Shown here piece after piece: positions 41,529-49,486 of a DNA stretch of 63,182 nucleotides. The notes under the pieces were generated by a model. That model was not told the origin of the DNA, made no database searches, and saw only the letters and a program-made list of their open reading frames with translations. This DNA is from Actinomycetota bacterium (GTDB taxonomy: Bacteria; Actinomycetota; Acidimicrobiia; Acidimicrobiales; AC-14): positions 45,980 through 109,161 of the forward strand of contig VAWU01000068.1 of the NCBI GenBank assembly GCA_005888325.1. Direction: 5' to 3'. The position numbers and the translations under genes were made by a program. The number at the start of each line of letters is the position of its first letter. The stretch's first letter is position 1.

Positions 41529-42368
41529 CCCGAACGTCACCGGGACGACCGTGGCCTCGCTCACCGCCCCGTCCTCCGCGGAGCGGGTGAAGAGCACGAT
41601 GGCGCCGGCCGATCGGCTGGGTGGCGCGAACGTCAACGAGGCGTCGAAGGGACCGAACTGGCCGTTGGAGCCGCCCATGAAGAACCCCTCGCCGAGCTTG
41701 CGGCCCGGGCCCGCGCTCTCCTCCCGGACCTCCCAGTTCACCTGGGCCTCGAAGGCCGTGCTGGTTCCCCTGATCCTCATCGGAGAGGTGACGCGGTTGC
41801 CGGGCTCGGGGGTGGCGAGGTCGATGTTCTTGGTGCGGGCGCCGGTGACGAACCAGTCGCCACCCGATTCCTCCACCGTGACCGACGTGACGGCCGGACG
41901 ATCGCGCCGGGCTCGGATCTCCACCACCCGGGCGCTCAGTGCGGTCGACTCGACGGTGGGATCCGGCATGCGGAGGTAGTAACGCGCGAACGACACGGCG
42001 ACCGCGCCCGGGTCGCTGAAGGTCGTCCCACCCGGGAAGGGCCAGATCGCGTTCGGGGGCCGCGCGGGCGGGATCGGCAACGTGGTCGCCGGCGATGTCG
42101 TCGGCGTGGTCGGGGTGGCCTCTCTGGTCGTCGTGCTCGGCGCGGTCACCGCAACCGTCGTCGTGTCGTCACCCCCCAGCACCGGGATCAGGGCAACGAC
42201 CACCACGGCTGCGGCGGCGAGCCCGAGCGCGGCGAGCCCGGCCCGGCGGCGCATCCGAGTGCGCCGGATCGCCTCGGCGCGCTGCTCGACGTCGTCCCAG
42301 TCGGGCGTCGGCGTCACCGTCGAGGCGTACGCGTGCATCGCCTGCTCGAGACGCTCCTCGTCGGTCAT
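41526..42368 (-). CDS. Membrane-anchored Gmad2-domain protein, likely sigma-factor partner
   Basis: 280 aa. A short cytoplasmic N-terminus (MTDEERLEQAMHAYASTVTP) is followed by one TM helix (AGLAALGLAAAAVVVVALIPVL), a Thr/Pro linker, and an outer C-terminal part ending in an immunoglobulin-like segment (MRIRGTSTAFEAQVNWEVREE, GFFMGGSNGQFGPFDASLTF) like the Gmad2 domain of spore-germination proteins. The ATG overlaps the sigma gene stop (ATGA), so it most likely tethers or senses for that sigma. No zinc anti-sigma HxxxCxxC motif is present. Confidence 0.78.
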   Translation of the reverse strand: MTDEERLEQAMHAYASTVTPTPDWDDVEQRAEAIRRTRMRRRAGLAALGLAAAAVVVVALIPVLGGDDTTTVAVTAPSTTTREATPTTPTTSPATTLPIPPARPPNAIWPFPGGTTFSDPGAVAVSFARYYLRMPDPTVESTALSARVVEIRARRDRPAVTSVTVEESGGDWFVTGARTKNIDLATPEPGNRVTSPMRIRGTSTAFEAQVNWEVREESAGPGRKLGEGFFMGGSNGQFGPFDASLTFAPPSRSAGAIVLFTRSAEDGAVSEATVVPVTFG

Positions 42369-42886
42369 GCCGTCGCCTCCAATCTCTTCTCGAGCGCGGC
42401 GATGCCGCGGTGGGTGTGGGTCTTCACGGAGCCGGCCGAGATCCCGAGCGTCTCGGCGATCTCCGCCTCCGAGAGGCCGAGGTAGTAGCGCAGCGCGAGG
42501 CACTCGCGCTGGCGCACCGGGAGGGCGCGCAGAGCGGCGATCACCTCGCGGTGCTCCTCCCCCGAGAGCGCGGTCGCCTCGGCCGACTGCGTGTCGCGGC
42601 CCGGCTCGGGCCGGTGGCGGTCGACGACGTGCAGGTGGCGCATCCGCGAGCGGGCGCCGTTGAGCACCGCGCTCCGCACGTAGGCGAGCGCCTTCTCGGG
42701 ATCGCGGATGCGTCCCCACCCGACGTGCACCTTGGCGAAGGCGTCCTGGGTGATGTCCTCCGCGGCCGCGACATCGTGCAGTAAGAGGGAGGCCAGGCGC
42801 ACCAGTGAGGCGTAGTGCTCCCGGTAGAGGGCGACCAGACCCTCGGCTGCCACCGCGTCCGCATCGACCATGGCCTGCATCATCAC
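42365..42886 (-). CDS. ECF sigma factor, SigE/SigM-like actinobacterial group
   Basis: 173 aa with region 2 (LYREHYASLVRLASLLLHDVAAAEDITQDAFAKVHVGWGRI) and region 4 (LRALPVRQRECLALRYYLGLSEAEIAETLGISAGSVKTHTHRGIAAL). No region 3. Directs RNA polymerase to an unknown regulon; partner gene is the Gmad2 membrane protein downstream. Upstream gap to the acyl-CoA synthetase is 69 nt. Confidence 0.9.
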   Translation of the reverse strand: MMMQAMVDADAVAAEGLVALYREHYASLVRLASLLLHDVAAAEDITQDAFAKVHVGWGRIRDPEKALAYVRSAVLNGARSRMRHLHVVDRHRPEPGRDTQSAEATALSGEEHREVIAALRALPVRQRECLALRYYLGLSEAEIAETLGISAGSVKTHTHRGIAALEKRLEATA

Positions 42887-42955
42887 CGCGACAGACGCCG
42901 GGGTGGTCGATCGCGTTGACCCCGAGCGCCGGGGCCCTCCGTCCTCCTCGCTTCC

Positions 42956-44674
42956 TCAGAGGGCCGAGTCGGAAGCGTCCTCGACCCCGAACGAGGTCGT
43001 CGTGCCTCGGAGGGCCTGCTTGAGGATCTTGCCGGCCGGGTTCCGGGGCAGGGGCCGGGTGACCAGGTCGAGGTGGGCCGGCACCTTGTAGGCCGCCAGG
43101 TGCTCGGCGCAGAAGCGCTGGAGGTCGGCGGCGCTCGTCGTCGAGCCCGGCTTGAGCTGGACCACGGCCTTCACCTCCTCACCGAGCGTCTTGTGCGGGA
43201 CACCGACCACGGCCGCGTCGATCACGTCGGGGTGCTCGTAGAGCACGTTCTCGATCTCGACGGAGTAGATGTTCTCGCCCCCGCGGATCACCATGTCCTT
43301 GGCCCGGTCGACGATGTAGAGATAGCCCTCGGCATCGAGCCGGCCCAGGTCACCCGTGTGGAACCAACCGTCGGTGAAGGACTCCGCGTTGGCATCGGGC
43401 CGGTTCCAGTACCCGTGGCTCGAGACGGTCGGGCCCTTGATCCAGACCTCACCCGTCTCGCCGTGCGACAGGTCGTCGCCGTCGGGGCCCACGATGCGCA
43501 GCTCGACCGTCGGCACCGCCCGTCCCGCCGAGCCGGGGTGGGCGACATAGTCGTCGCCGCCGATCGCAGTCGCGACCGACGCCGTCTCGGTCAGGCCGTA
43601 AGCGGTGGAGAGCCCCGCCTTCACGTTGGGGAACGCCTCGGTGATGCGCTCGACCAGCTCCGCACCCGACGGTGCGCCACCGTAGGAGATGCGGGTCACC
43701 GACGACAGGTCGTAGGAGCCGAAGTCGGGTGACTCGAGGAGTCGCCACATCACGGTCGGCACCCCGCCGATGCTCGTGACCCGCTCGTCCTGGATCAGGC
43801 GCATGGCGGCGTCGGGATCGAAGCGGCCGGGCGGCATCAGCACGAGCTTCCCGCCCGACGCGTAGTTGAGAACCATGGTGGAGTGGCACCCGGTCGTGTG
43901 GAACAGCGGCACGATCAGCAGCGACGCAGCCTGGGCCCTGCCGGACAGCTCGGCCGGTGGGGCGGAGCCCTGCATCACCTGGACGGTGCCCAGCAGGAAG
44001 AGGTTCTGCAGGTTGGCGAGCGTCTGGCGGTGGGTGATGGTCGCGCCCTTGGGCTTCCCGGTCGTGCCCGAGGTGTAGAAGATGCCCGCGATGTCGTCCT
44101 CGTCGACGTCGACAGAAGGGAAGCCGCCAGGATCGCCACCGGCCTCCAGCTCGGTGAACGGTGCCGCGCCGGCGGCAGGTGTGTCGGTTCCGATGACGTA
44201 GACCTGCTCGAGCGCGGGGAGCACATCAGGAAGGTGCTTCACGAGCTCCCACCGGCGCTCGTCGCAGATCAGCACCCGGCTGCCGGAGTCCTCCAGCGCG
44301 AACTGCAGCTCCTCCGCCCTCCACCACGCGTTCAGCGGCACACAGATCGCGCTGGCGGCGGCGCATGCCCAGAACGCCACCACCCATTCGGGGTTGTTCG
44401 CAGACAGCAGCGCGACGCGGTCGCCCCGCTGCACGCCCCGGGCCGCCAGGCCCGAGGCGGTGGCCCGTACCCGGGCGTTGTGCTCGCGGTAGCTCAGGCG
44501 GCGGTCGTCCTGGACCACGAAGTCCGCGTCGCCGCGGCCGTTCGACATGTCGACCAGCTCGCGCATCGATCCGAGCCGGCTCTTGTAGACCTGCAACGGG
44601 ACGCCCCGCACGTCGTCGGTGACGACCTCGAAGGGGCCGCCCGGTCCGGTGAGGGTGTCGAGCACGTCGATCAT
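42956..44674 (-). CDS. Acyl-CoA synthetase (AMP-binding enzyme), first copy
   Basis: 572 aa ANL-superfamily ligase activating a carboxylate as acyl-AMP then acyl-CoA. Core motifs: IFYTSGTTGKPKGATITH (ATP loop), VPLFHTTGCHS, ISYGGAPSG, STAYGLTETASV, GWFHTGDLGRLDAEGYLYIVDRAKDMVIRGGENIYSVEIE, and the catalytic Lys in NPAGKILKQAL. Substrate (fatty or aromatic acid) not readable. 36 nt downstream of the VOC gene and co-directional with the catabolic set. Confidence 0.92.
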   Translation of the reverse strand: MIDVLDTLTGPGGPFEVVTDDVRGVPLQVYKSRLGSMRELVDMSNGRGDADFVVQDDRRLSYREHNARVRATASGLAARGVQRGDRVALLSANNPEWVVAFWACAAASAICVPLNAWWRAEELQFALEDSGSRVLICDERRWELVKHLPDVLPALEQVYVIGTDTPAAGAAPFTELEAGGDPGGFPSVDVDEDDIAGIFYTSGTTGKPKGATITHRQTLANLQNLFLLGTVQVMQGSAPPAELSGRAQAASLLIVPLFHTTGCHSTMVLNYASGGKLVLMPPGRFDPDAAMRLIQDERVTSIGGVPTVMWRLLESPDFGSYDLSSVTRISYGGAPSGAELVERITEAFPNVKAGLSTAYGLTETASVATAIGGDDYVAHPGSAGRAVPTVELRIVGPDGDDLSHGETGEVWIKGPTVSSHGYWNRPDANAESFTDGWFHTGDLGRLDAEGYLYIVDRAKDMVIRGGENIYSVEIENVLYEHPDVIDAAVVGVPHKTLGEEVKAVVQLKPGSTTSAADLQRFCAEHLAAYKVPAHLDLVTRPLPRNPAGKILKQALRGTTTSFGVEDASDSAL

Positions 44675-44710
44675 CGTGGTCAGTGTCGCCGTCGCCAGTG
44701 TCGCGAACGA

Positions 44711-45286
44711 TCAGACGGGGTCAGCAACCTCGTCGCCGGTGAGCGTGGTCGTCGGCATCCACACCAGCTCGCCCGTGTCACGCAGCTCCTTCACGGCCGC
44801 GACCGGATCGGGGTCGGAGAACAGCCGCTTGTCGCCATAGTCCGCGGGGCGGCCGGTCGCGTCGATCGCCCACCACGACGCCTCCAGGGCGATGCCGTTG
44901 GGATCGGTGAAGTAGATCGAGCGCACGATGGAGTGGTCGACGACCTCGGTGACCTCGCACCCGTGCGCGATCAACCGCCGACGCATCGCGTGCAGCGCCT
45001 CCTCGTCGGGGAGGTTGAACGAGAGGTGGTCGAACTGCATCGGCCGGGAGCTGGGCATACCCGCCGGCTTGGCGAAGGTCGACGCCCCCTTCCACTCGAA
45101 GAAGGCGATGGTGTTCTCCGGCCCGAGCTCGAAGAAGTAGTGGCGCATGGGCCCGGCCAGCACGGTCGACACCAGCCGCATACCGAGCACACCGTGGTAG
45201 AAGCGGACGGTCGAGTCCATGTCGGGGGTGACCATGGCCAGGTGGTTGATGCCCCGCCACCGCGGGCTTTCGACAGGTTCGCTCAT
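44711..45286 (-). CDS. VOC-family metalloenzyme, catechol-2,3-dioxygenase-like
   Basis: 191 aa. One beta-alpha-beta VOC barrel: INHLAMVTPDMDSTVRFYHGVLGM (first His), PMQFDHLSFNLPDEEALHAM (second His), SIYFTDPNGIALEASWW (Glu), giving the 2-His-1-Glu metal triad. Extradiol dioxygenases, glyalases and others share this fold, so ring cleavage is a context-based guess from the maleylacetate-reductase-like neighbour. Own promoter suggested by TAGCCT six nt before the ATG. Confidence 0.85.
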   Translation of the reverse strand: MSEPVESPRWRGINHLAMVTPDMDSTVRFYHGVLGMRLVSTVLAGPMRHYFFELGPENTIAFFEWKGASTFAKPAGMPSSRPMQFDHLSFNLPDEEALHAMRRRLIAHGCEVTEVVDHSIVRSIYFTDPNGIALEASWWAIDATGRPADYGDKRLFSDPDPVAAVKELRDTGELVWMPTTTLTGDEVADPV

Positions 45287-45292
45287 GGCCCC

Positions 45293-45298
45293 AGGCTA
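45293..45298 (-). promoter_or_regulatory. Putative -10 element, leaderless VOC gene
   Basis: TAGCCT on the minus strand, 6 nt before ATG 45286. Confidence 0.5.
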
Positions 45299-45328
45299 GG
45301 CGCGCTCTCCCGCGCAGAACGCCCGGCC

Positions 45329-46441
45329 TTAGAAAGCGCTCTCGAGGATGGCGCGGGCGTCGGCCTCGGAGACGGGACGGGGGTCGTGCGCGACGTCGGG
45401 GCCGGACTCCGCCTGGCGGGCCACCGCCTCGATGTCGTCGTCGTCGACGCCACAGTCGGACAGCCGCGTGGGCAGGCCCAGCCGGCCCAGCAACGCCTCC
45501 ACCGCGCCGGCCGGGTCGGCGGCGTCCCCCAGCGCGGCACCCACCGTCGCGAGCTCGCGCGGCAGGGTGTCGAGGCTGAGGCGGATCGCGTGCGGCAGGA
45601 TCACGGCGTTGGCCAGCCCGTGCGGGATGCCGGCGCGGCCCCCGAGCAGCTGCGCCAGCCGTTGCTGGACGCCCATCGACGCGTTCAGCAGGCAGCGCCC
45701 GCCGAGCACCGCTCCGGCCAGCATCCGCGTGCGGGCGTCGATGTCGGCGGGATCGTCAACCACCGCGGGAAGGGCCTCGGCGATGCGCTCCACGCCCGCC
45801 AGCGCGATCGCCTCTGCCTCGGGCGTGCGCCGGGGTGAGTACGCGCACTCCACACAGTGGGCGAGCGCGCTCATCCCGGTCTCGGCGCTCACGCGCGCCG
45901 GCGTGGAGAGCGTCAGCTCGGGGTCGTGGATCGTGGCGATCGGCGCCACCGTCGGGCCACCCGCGTCCGCCTTGCGACGCGTGTGCTCGTCGGTCATACC
46001 GAAGAACGGCGTGAGCTCGGCTCCGGAGTACGTCGTCGGGATCGAGACGTGCAGCAACGCCGGCCGGTCGAGGTAGGACGAGCCGGGCGTGCCCTGCTCC
46101 TGCTCGGTGAAGTAGCACACCGCCTTTCCCAGGTCTGCGCAGGACCCGCCTCCGAAGGACACCACGCTGTCGACGCCGTCGCGTCGCGACTGCCGCATCG
46201 CCTCCTCGACCACGCCGGTCGGGACGTGCGAACGTGCACCCGCGTAGGTCGACACCAGCGCGCGTCCCAGCGCCTTGACGATGCGGTGGCCGTCGTCGGA
46301 GTCGAGGCGGCCTGCCGTCGTCACGAGCAGGACGCGCCGGCTGCCGATCTCGTGCACGAGCTTGCCCACACCGGTAACCCGTCCCCGACCGAACCGGACC
46401 TGCTGCGCGGCAGAGGTGTGGGTCCACTCCGGAGACGTCAC
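45329..46441 (-). CDS. Iron-type alcohol dehydrogenase, maleylacetate-reductase-like
   Basis: 370 aa. N-terminal Rossmann-like domain with VVSFGGGSCADLGKAV, then IPTTYSGAELTPFFGMTDEHTRRKAD, GMSALAHCVECAYSP and GIPHGLANAVILPHAI, the pattern of maleylacetate reductases (final reductive step from hydroxyquinol or resorcinol to 3-oxoadipate) within group III iron alcohol dehydrogenases. GTG start overlaps the acyl-CoA synthetase stop (GTGA), so the pair is co-translated. Confidence 0.88.
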   Translation of the reverse strand: MTSPEWTHTSAAQQVRFGRGRVTGVGKLVHEIGSRRVLLVTTAGRLDSDDGHRIVKALGRALVSTYAGARSHVPTGVVEEAMRQSRRDGVDSVVSFGGGSCADLGKAVCYFTEQEQGTPGSSYLDRPALLHVSIPTTYSGAELTPFFGMTDEHTRRKADAGGPTVAPIATIHDPELTLSTPARVSAETGMSALAHCVECAYSPRRTPEAEAIALAGVERIAEALPAVVDDPADIDARTRMLAGAVLGGRCLLNASMGVQQRLAQLLGGRAGIPHGLANAVILPHAIRLSLDTLPRELATVGAALGDAADPAGAVEALLGRLGLPTRLSDCGVDDDDIEAVARQAESGPDVAHDPRPVSEADARAILESAF

Positions 46442-47967
46442 GCTTCTCCTCGCTTTCGCAACGCGGTCTTCAGGATCTTGCCCGTGCCGCTCTTGGGCAG
46501 CTCGGAGACGAAGTCGACGACCTTCGGTGCCTTGAAGTGGGCGAGCCGCCCGCGCACCCACTCGATCAACTCCTGCTCGTCGACGGACGCGCCGCCGCGG
46601 ACGACGACGTACGCATGCGGTACCTCGCCCCACCGCGGGTCGGGCTGGGCCACGACCGCCGCTTCGAGCACGGCCGGGTGCGCCGACAGGGCCTTCTCCA
46701 CCTGGACCGACGAGATGTTCTCGCCGCCGGACACGATGATGTCCTTCCGCCGGTCGACGATGGTGACATAACCCTCGGCGTCGACGGTCGCGAGGTCGCC
46801 TGTGCGGAGCCAGCCACCGCGCAACGCCTCGGCCGTCTCGTCCGGCCTGCGCCAGTAACCCGCCATCACGTGGTTGGAGCGCACGCACACCTCCCCCACC
46901 GTCACTCCGTCGTCCGCCACCTCCCGATCGCGGTCGTCGAGCACGCGCAGGTCGACACCGATGTTGGGATGACCGGTCGACGCCCGGCGGGCGCGTCGCT
47001 CCCCCAGGGACAACCCGTCGTGCGCCCGTGTCGTGTTGGCCTTGGTCAGCTGCGGCGAAGCCTCGGTGAGCCCGTAACCGCTGATGACCTCGCACCCGAG
47101 CGCGTCCTCGAGCGCCGCGAGGAGCTCGGGGCCCGCCGCGGCCCCGCCCACCGTGACCTGGACGAGCGAGGAGGTGTCGTGGTGCGCGCGCGCCGGGCAC
47201 TCGAGCAGCGCGACGGCCATGGTCGGCACGAGGTGGAGCCGGGTGACGCGCTCGGCCGCGATGAGCCGCAGCACCTCGCTGGCGTCGAAGCGCTCGAGCA
47301 TCACGTGGCGGCCGCCGAGCACCGTCACCCAGTGCGGGGTACCCCAACCGTTCACGTGGAACAGCGGGATCGTGTGCAGCACGACGTCGCGGTGGTTGCC
47401 CCCCATCGACAGCGCGCTGTCGATCGCGTGGGTGGCCAGCGCCCGATGCGTGAGCATGGCGCCCTTGGGGTCGCCCGTCGACCCGCTCGTGTAGAAGAGC
47501 TCGCAGACCGCGTCCTCGTCGATCGGCCCCGGGTCGAAGCGCGCCCCGGGCGCGGCGACGAGCGCGGCCTCGTAATCGGGGCCGACGTCGAGGCGCGTCC
47601 GGGACGGGAGCGCTTCCGCGAGCGCCGCGAACCTGGGGTGCACGACGAGCAGTGCCGCCTCGCAGTCGTCGAGCACGAAGGCGAGCTCGGCCGCCGCCAT
47701 GCGCACGTTGAGCGGCGTGAGCACGCAGCCGGCGAGCACCACCCCGTAGTACGCCTCGAGCATCTCCACCGTGTTGTCGCACAGGTACGCGACCCGGTCG
47801 CCGGGGCCACAACCCAGCTCGCTCCGCAGCACGTGCGCGAGGCGGTGGGCGCGTGCCGCGAGATCGCCGTAGGTGTACCGCCGCTCGCCGTCGACGACGG
47901 CCTCGAGCGGACCGAACAGGCGGCGGGCCCGCTCGAGGAAGTCGAGGGGCGTGAGCGGCACGATCAT
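46438..47967 (-). CDS. Acyl-CoA synthetase (AMP-binding enzyme), second copy
   Basis: 509 aa: LFYTSGSTGDPKGAMLTH, IPLFHVNGWGTPH, VTVGGAAAGPELL, ISGYGLTEASPQ, GWLRTGDLATVDAEGYVTIVDRRKDIIVSGGENISSVQVE and the catalytic Lys in GTGKILKTAL. A medium/long-chain or aromatic acid ligase; it differs clearly in sequence from the first copy. Directly coupled to the maleylacetate-reductase-like gene. TAGGGT ten nt before the ATG may be its -10. Confidence 0.92.
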   Translation of the reverse strand: MIVPLTPLDFLERARRLFGPLEAVVDGERRYTYGDLAARAHRLAHVLRSELGCGPGDRVAYLCDNTVEMLEAYYGVVLAGCVLTPLNVRMAAAELAFVLDDCEAALLVVHPRFAALAEALPSRTRLDVGPDYEAALVAAPGARFDPGPIDEDAVCELFYTSGSTGDPKGAMLTHRALATHAIDSALSMGGNHRDVVLHTIPLFHVNGWGTPHWVTVLGGRHVMLERFDASEVLRLIAAERVTRLHLVPTMAVALLECPARAHHDTSSLVQVTVGGAAAGPELLAALEDALGCEVISGYGLTEASPQLTKANTTRAHDGLSLGERRARRASTGHPNIGVDLRVLDDRDREVADDGVTVGEVCVRSNHVMAGYWRRPDETAEALRGGWLRTGDLATVDAEGYVTIVDRRKDIIVSGGENISSVQVEKALSAHPAVLEAAVVAQPDPRWGEVPHAYVVVRGGASVDEQELIEWVRGRLAHFKAPKVVDFVSELPKSGTGKILKTALRKRGEA

Positions 47968-47977
47968 TCGGCGTCGG

Positions 47978-47983
47978 ACCCTA
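47978..47983 (-). promoter_or_regulatory. Putative -10 element for acyl-CoA synthetase 2
   Basis: TAGGGT on the minus strand, 10 nt before ATG 47967; the least convincing member of the set by spacing. Confidence 0.3.
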
Positions 47984-47991
47984 CGCGATGC

Positions 47992-48540
47992 TCAGAGGAC
48001 GGCCGTGGCGCCTTCGGCGCCCAGTTGCACGAGACGCAGCCGCCCCCCGTCGTTCTCGAGCACGGTCCGCGAGCAATTGTCGGGGCGGAAGCACACGAGG
48101 CGGTCGTCACCGGAGGCGGCGCCGACGGCCGCGTTGATGCCGAAGAAGTGGGTGACCACGACGGTTGCGACGTCGAGCGCGCCGATGGCGGCGAGCAACT
48201 GGGCGCGCCAGCGCAGCAACGCGTCGTCCTGCTCGGCCCATCGCCCCGCGTAGATGCTCCGGAGCCACGCCCCGCGCCCGGGGAGGTCGTCGACCGGCGC
48301 CCGGATCTCGCCGACGGCGGGCTCGACGTCGGCCACGACGCCCCACACCCGCTCGAGCGCGGCGGCTGTCTCGCGCGTGCGTCGCATCGGCGAGACGACG
48401 ACCGGGAGAGGCCCGTCGGGCGCGAGGGCCGCGGCCATGGCCGCTGCCTGTTCCCGGCCGTCAGCGTCGAGCGCGGGGTCGGCATCCGCGTCCCACGCGG
48501 CGGCAGCGCGACCGTGCCGCACGAGGACCAGCCGGCTCAG
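47992..48540 (-). CDS. Histidine phosphatase family protein
   Basis: 182 aa phosphoglycerate-mutase-like phosphatase. N-terminal LSRLVLVRHGRA holds the catalytic RHG; the second Arg (VSPMRRTRETA), and the second His (VVVTHFFGINAAVG) follow. Substrate unknown. No ATG, GTG or TTG precedes the conserved LVLVRHG; the first available codon is CTG at 48540, and it overlaps the stop of the upstream repeat micro-ORF as CTGA, matching the 4-nt overlap used elsewhere. A GTG at 48522 would remove the first beta strand. Confidence 0.85.
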   Translation of the reverse strand: MSRLVLVRHGRAAAAWDADADPALDADGREQAAAMAAALAPDGPLPVVVSPMRRTRETAAALERVWGVVADVEPAVGEIRAPVDDLPGRGAWLRSIYAGRWAEQDDALLRWRAQLLAAIGALDVATVVVTHFFGINAAVGAASGDDRLVCFRPDNCSRTVLENDGGRLRLVQLGAEGATAVL

Positions 48541-48695
48541 CTGCGCGCCTCCGCTGCGCTCGGCTTCTGAGAGGCGCGGTGCTCGCTCGTCACATGGGAG
48601 CTACGCGCCTCCGCTGCGCTCGGCTTCTGAGAGGCGCGGTGCTCGCTCGTCACATGGGAGCTGCGCGCCTCCGCTGCGCTTCGGTGCTCGCTCAA
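48537..48695 (-). repeat. Micro-ORF linker repeat, copy 3: 60-bp tandem array encoding a 52-aa peptide
   Basis: Plus-strand 48541-48600 and 48601-48660 are identical except for one base, and a partial third unit follows to about 48692. Read on the minus strand it is one open frame, starting TTG (overlapping the PIG-L stop as TTGA), (M)SEHRSAAEARSSHVT then SEHRASQKPSAAEARSSHVT twice-like, and ending TGA inside the phosphatase CTGA. Each unit also holds an inverted repeat CGCGCCTC / GAGGCGCG with a 19-nt loop (48544-48551, 48571-48578). Not a CRISPR: the units are contiguous without spacers. Confidence 0.8.
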
Positions 48696-49486
48696 TCGAG
48701 GTCGTCGAGCAGACCGTGCTCGTGGATGCCGGCGGGTGCGCCGCGGCGGATGAACCACTCGGTGCCGAAGGCGCGCGCGAAGAACTCGGACGGCATGGCG
48801 AGGAAGAACGACGACTCGGAGATCTGACTGGCGTGGGCGGCCATCGCCGCCCGCTTGCGGTCGAGGTAGTCGGTGACGTCGACCTCGGTGGTGATCTGGT
48901 CCTCACCCACACCGAAGTCGTCCATCGCGTCGGGATCGAGGTCGCCGGGCATCTCCATGCCGGCGGATCGAGCCTCGAGCAGGCCCCGCACGATCGCGTC
49001 GCGGTTCGCGGTGGCTTCGTAGACGCGCCGTGTGCCGGCGAGTTCGGACGCGCGCACTCCGACGCGGTGGACCTGGATGTGGTCGGGATGGCCGTACCCG
49101 CCGTGCTCGTCGTAGACGGTGAGCACGTCGGCCTGCTCCTCGTCGAGGATGGCGCCCAGCCGCTTCGCCGCTTCGTCGACGTCGGCCCGCCAGAACGAGC
49201 CCGGCGCGTCGTTCTCGGGCGTGCCCATCATCCCGGAGTCGACGAACCCGAGGAACTCGACGCGGGCCGCCCCGAGCACCTCGGCCGCACGGAGACATTC
49301 CTGCTCGCGCCGCTGCCACAGCTCCTCGCCCTCGTCGAGGAAGCCGTCGTCCACCTCGCCGTGCTCGCCGCGCGTGGCGAACACGATGACCACCCGGTGG
49401 CCCGCGTCGGCCGCCTTCGCGAGCGACCCGCCGGTGGGGATGGTCTCGTCGTCGGGATGGGCGTGGAAGCTGACCAGCGTCGCCAT
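48692..49486 (-). CDS. PIG-L/LmbE family N-acetylglucosaminyl deacetylase-like (Mca/MshB type)
   Basis: 264 aa from ATG 49486. Zinc site HAHPDDE (residues 8-14) and GHPDHIQVH are the PIG-L hallmarks. In actinobacteria such enzymes act in mycothiol synthesis (MshB) or mycothiol-conjugate cleavage (Mca); the length and the C-terminal SSFFLAMPSEFFARAFGTEWFIR suggest an Mca-like enzyme, not proven. The ATG overlaps the AMACR-like stop (TGATG). Confidence 0.9.
   Translation of the reverse strand: MATLVSFHAHPDDETIPTGGSLAKAADAGHRVVIVFATRGEHGEVDDGFLDEGEELWQRREQECLRAAEVLGAARVEFLGFVDSGMMGTPENDAPGSFWRADVDEAAKRLGAILDEEQADVLTVYDEHGGYGHPDHIQVHRVGVRASELAGTRRVYEATANRDAIVRGLLEARSAGMEMPGDLDPDAMDDFGVGEDQITTEVDVTDYLDRKRAAMAAHASQISESSFFLAMPSEFFARAFGTEWFIRRGAPAGIHEHGLLDDLD

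Noticed and set aside
43883-45838. 651-codon plus-strand frame across the ligase/VOC/dehydrogenase genes
   Set aside because: It spans three intact minus-strand genes and has no recognisable domain.
46537-48570. 677-codon plus-strand frame opposite the acyl-CoA synthetase and phosphatase
   Set aside because: Composition typical of antisense frames in GC-rich DNA; the minus-strand enzymes have complete motifs.
48541-48692. Tandem repeat as a CRISPR array
   Set aside because: The 60-bp units are contiguous with no variable spacers, no cas genes are present, and the unit is open in one coding frame.
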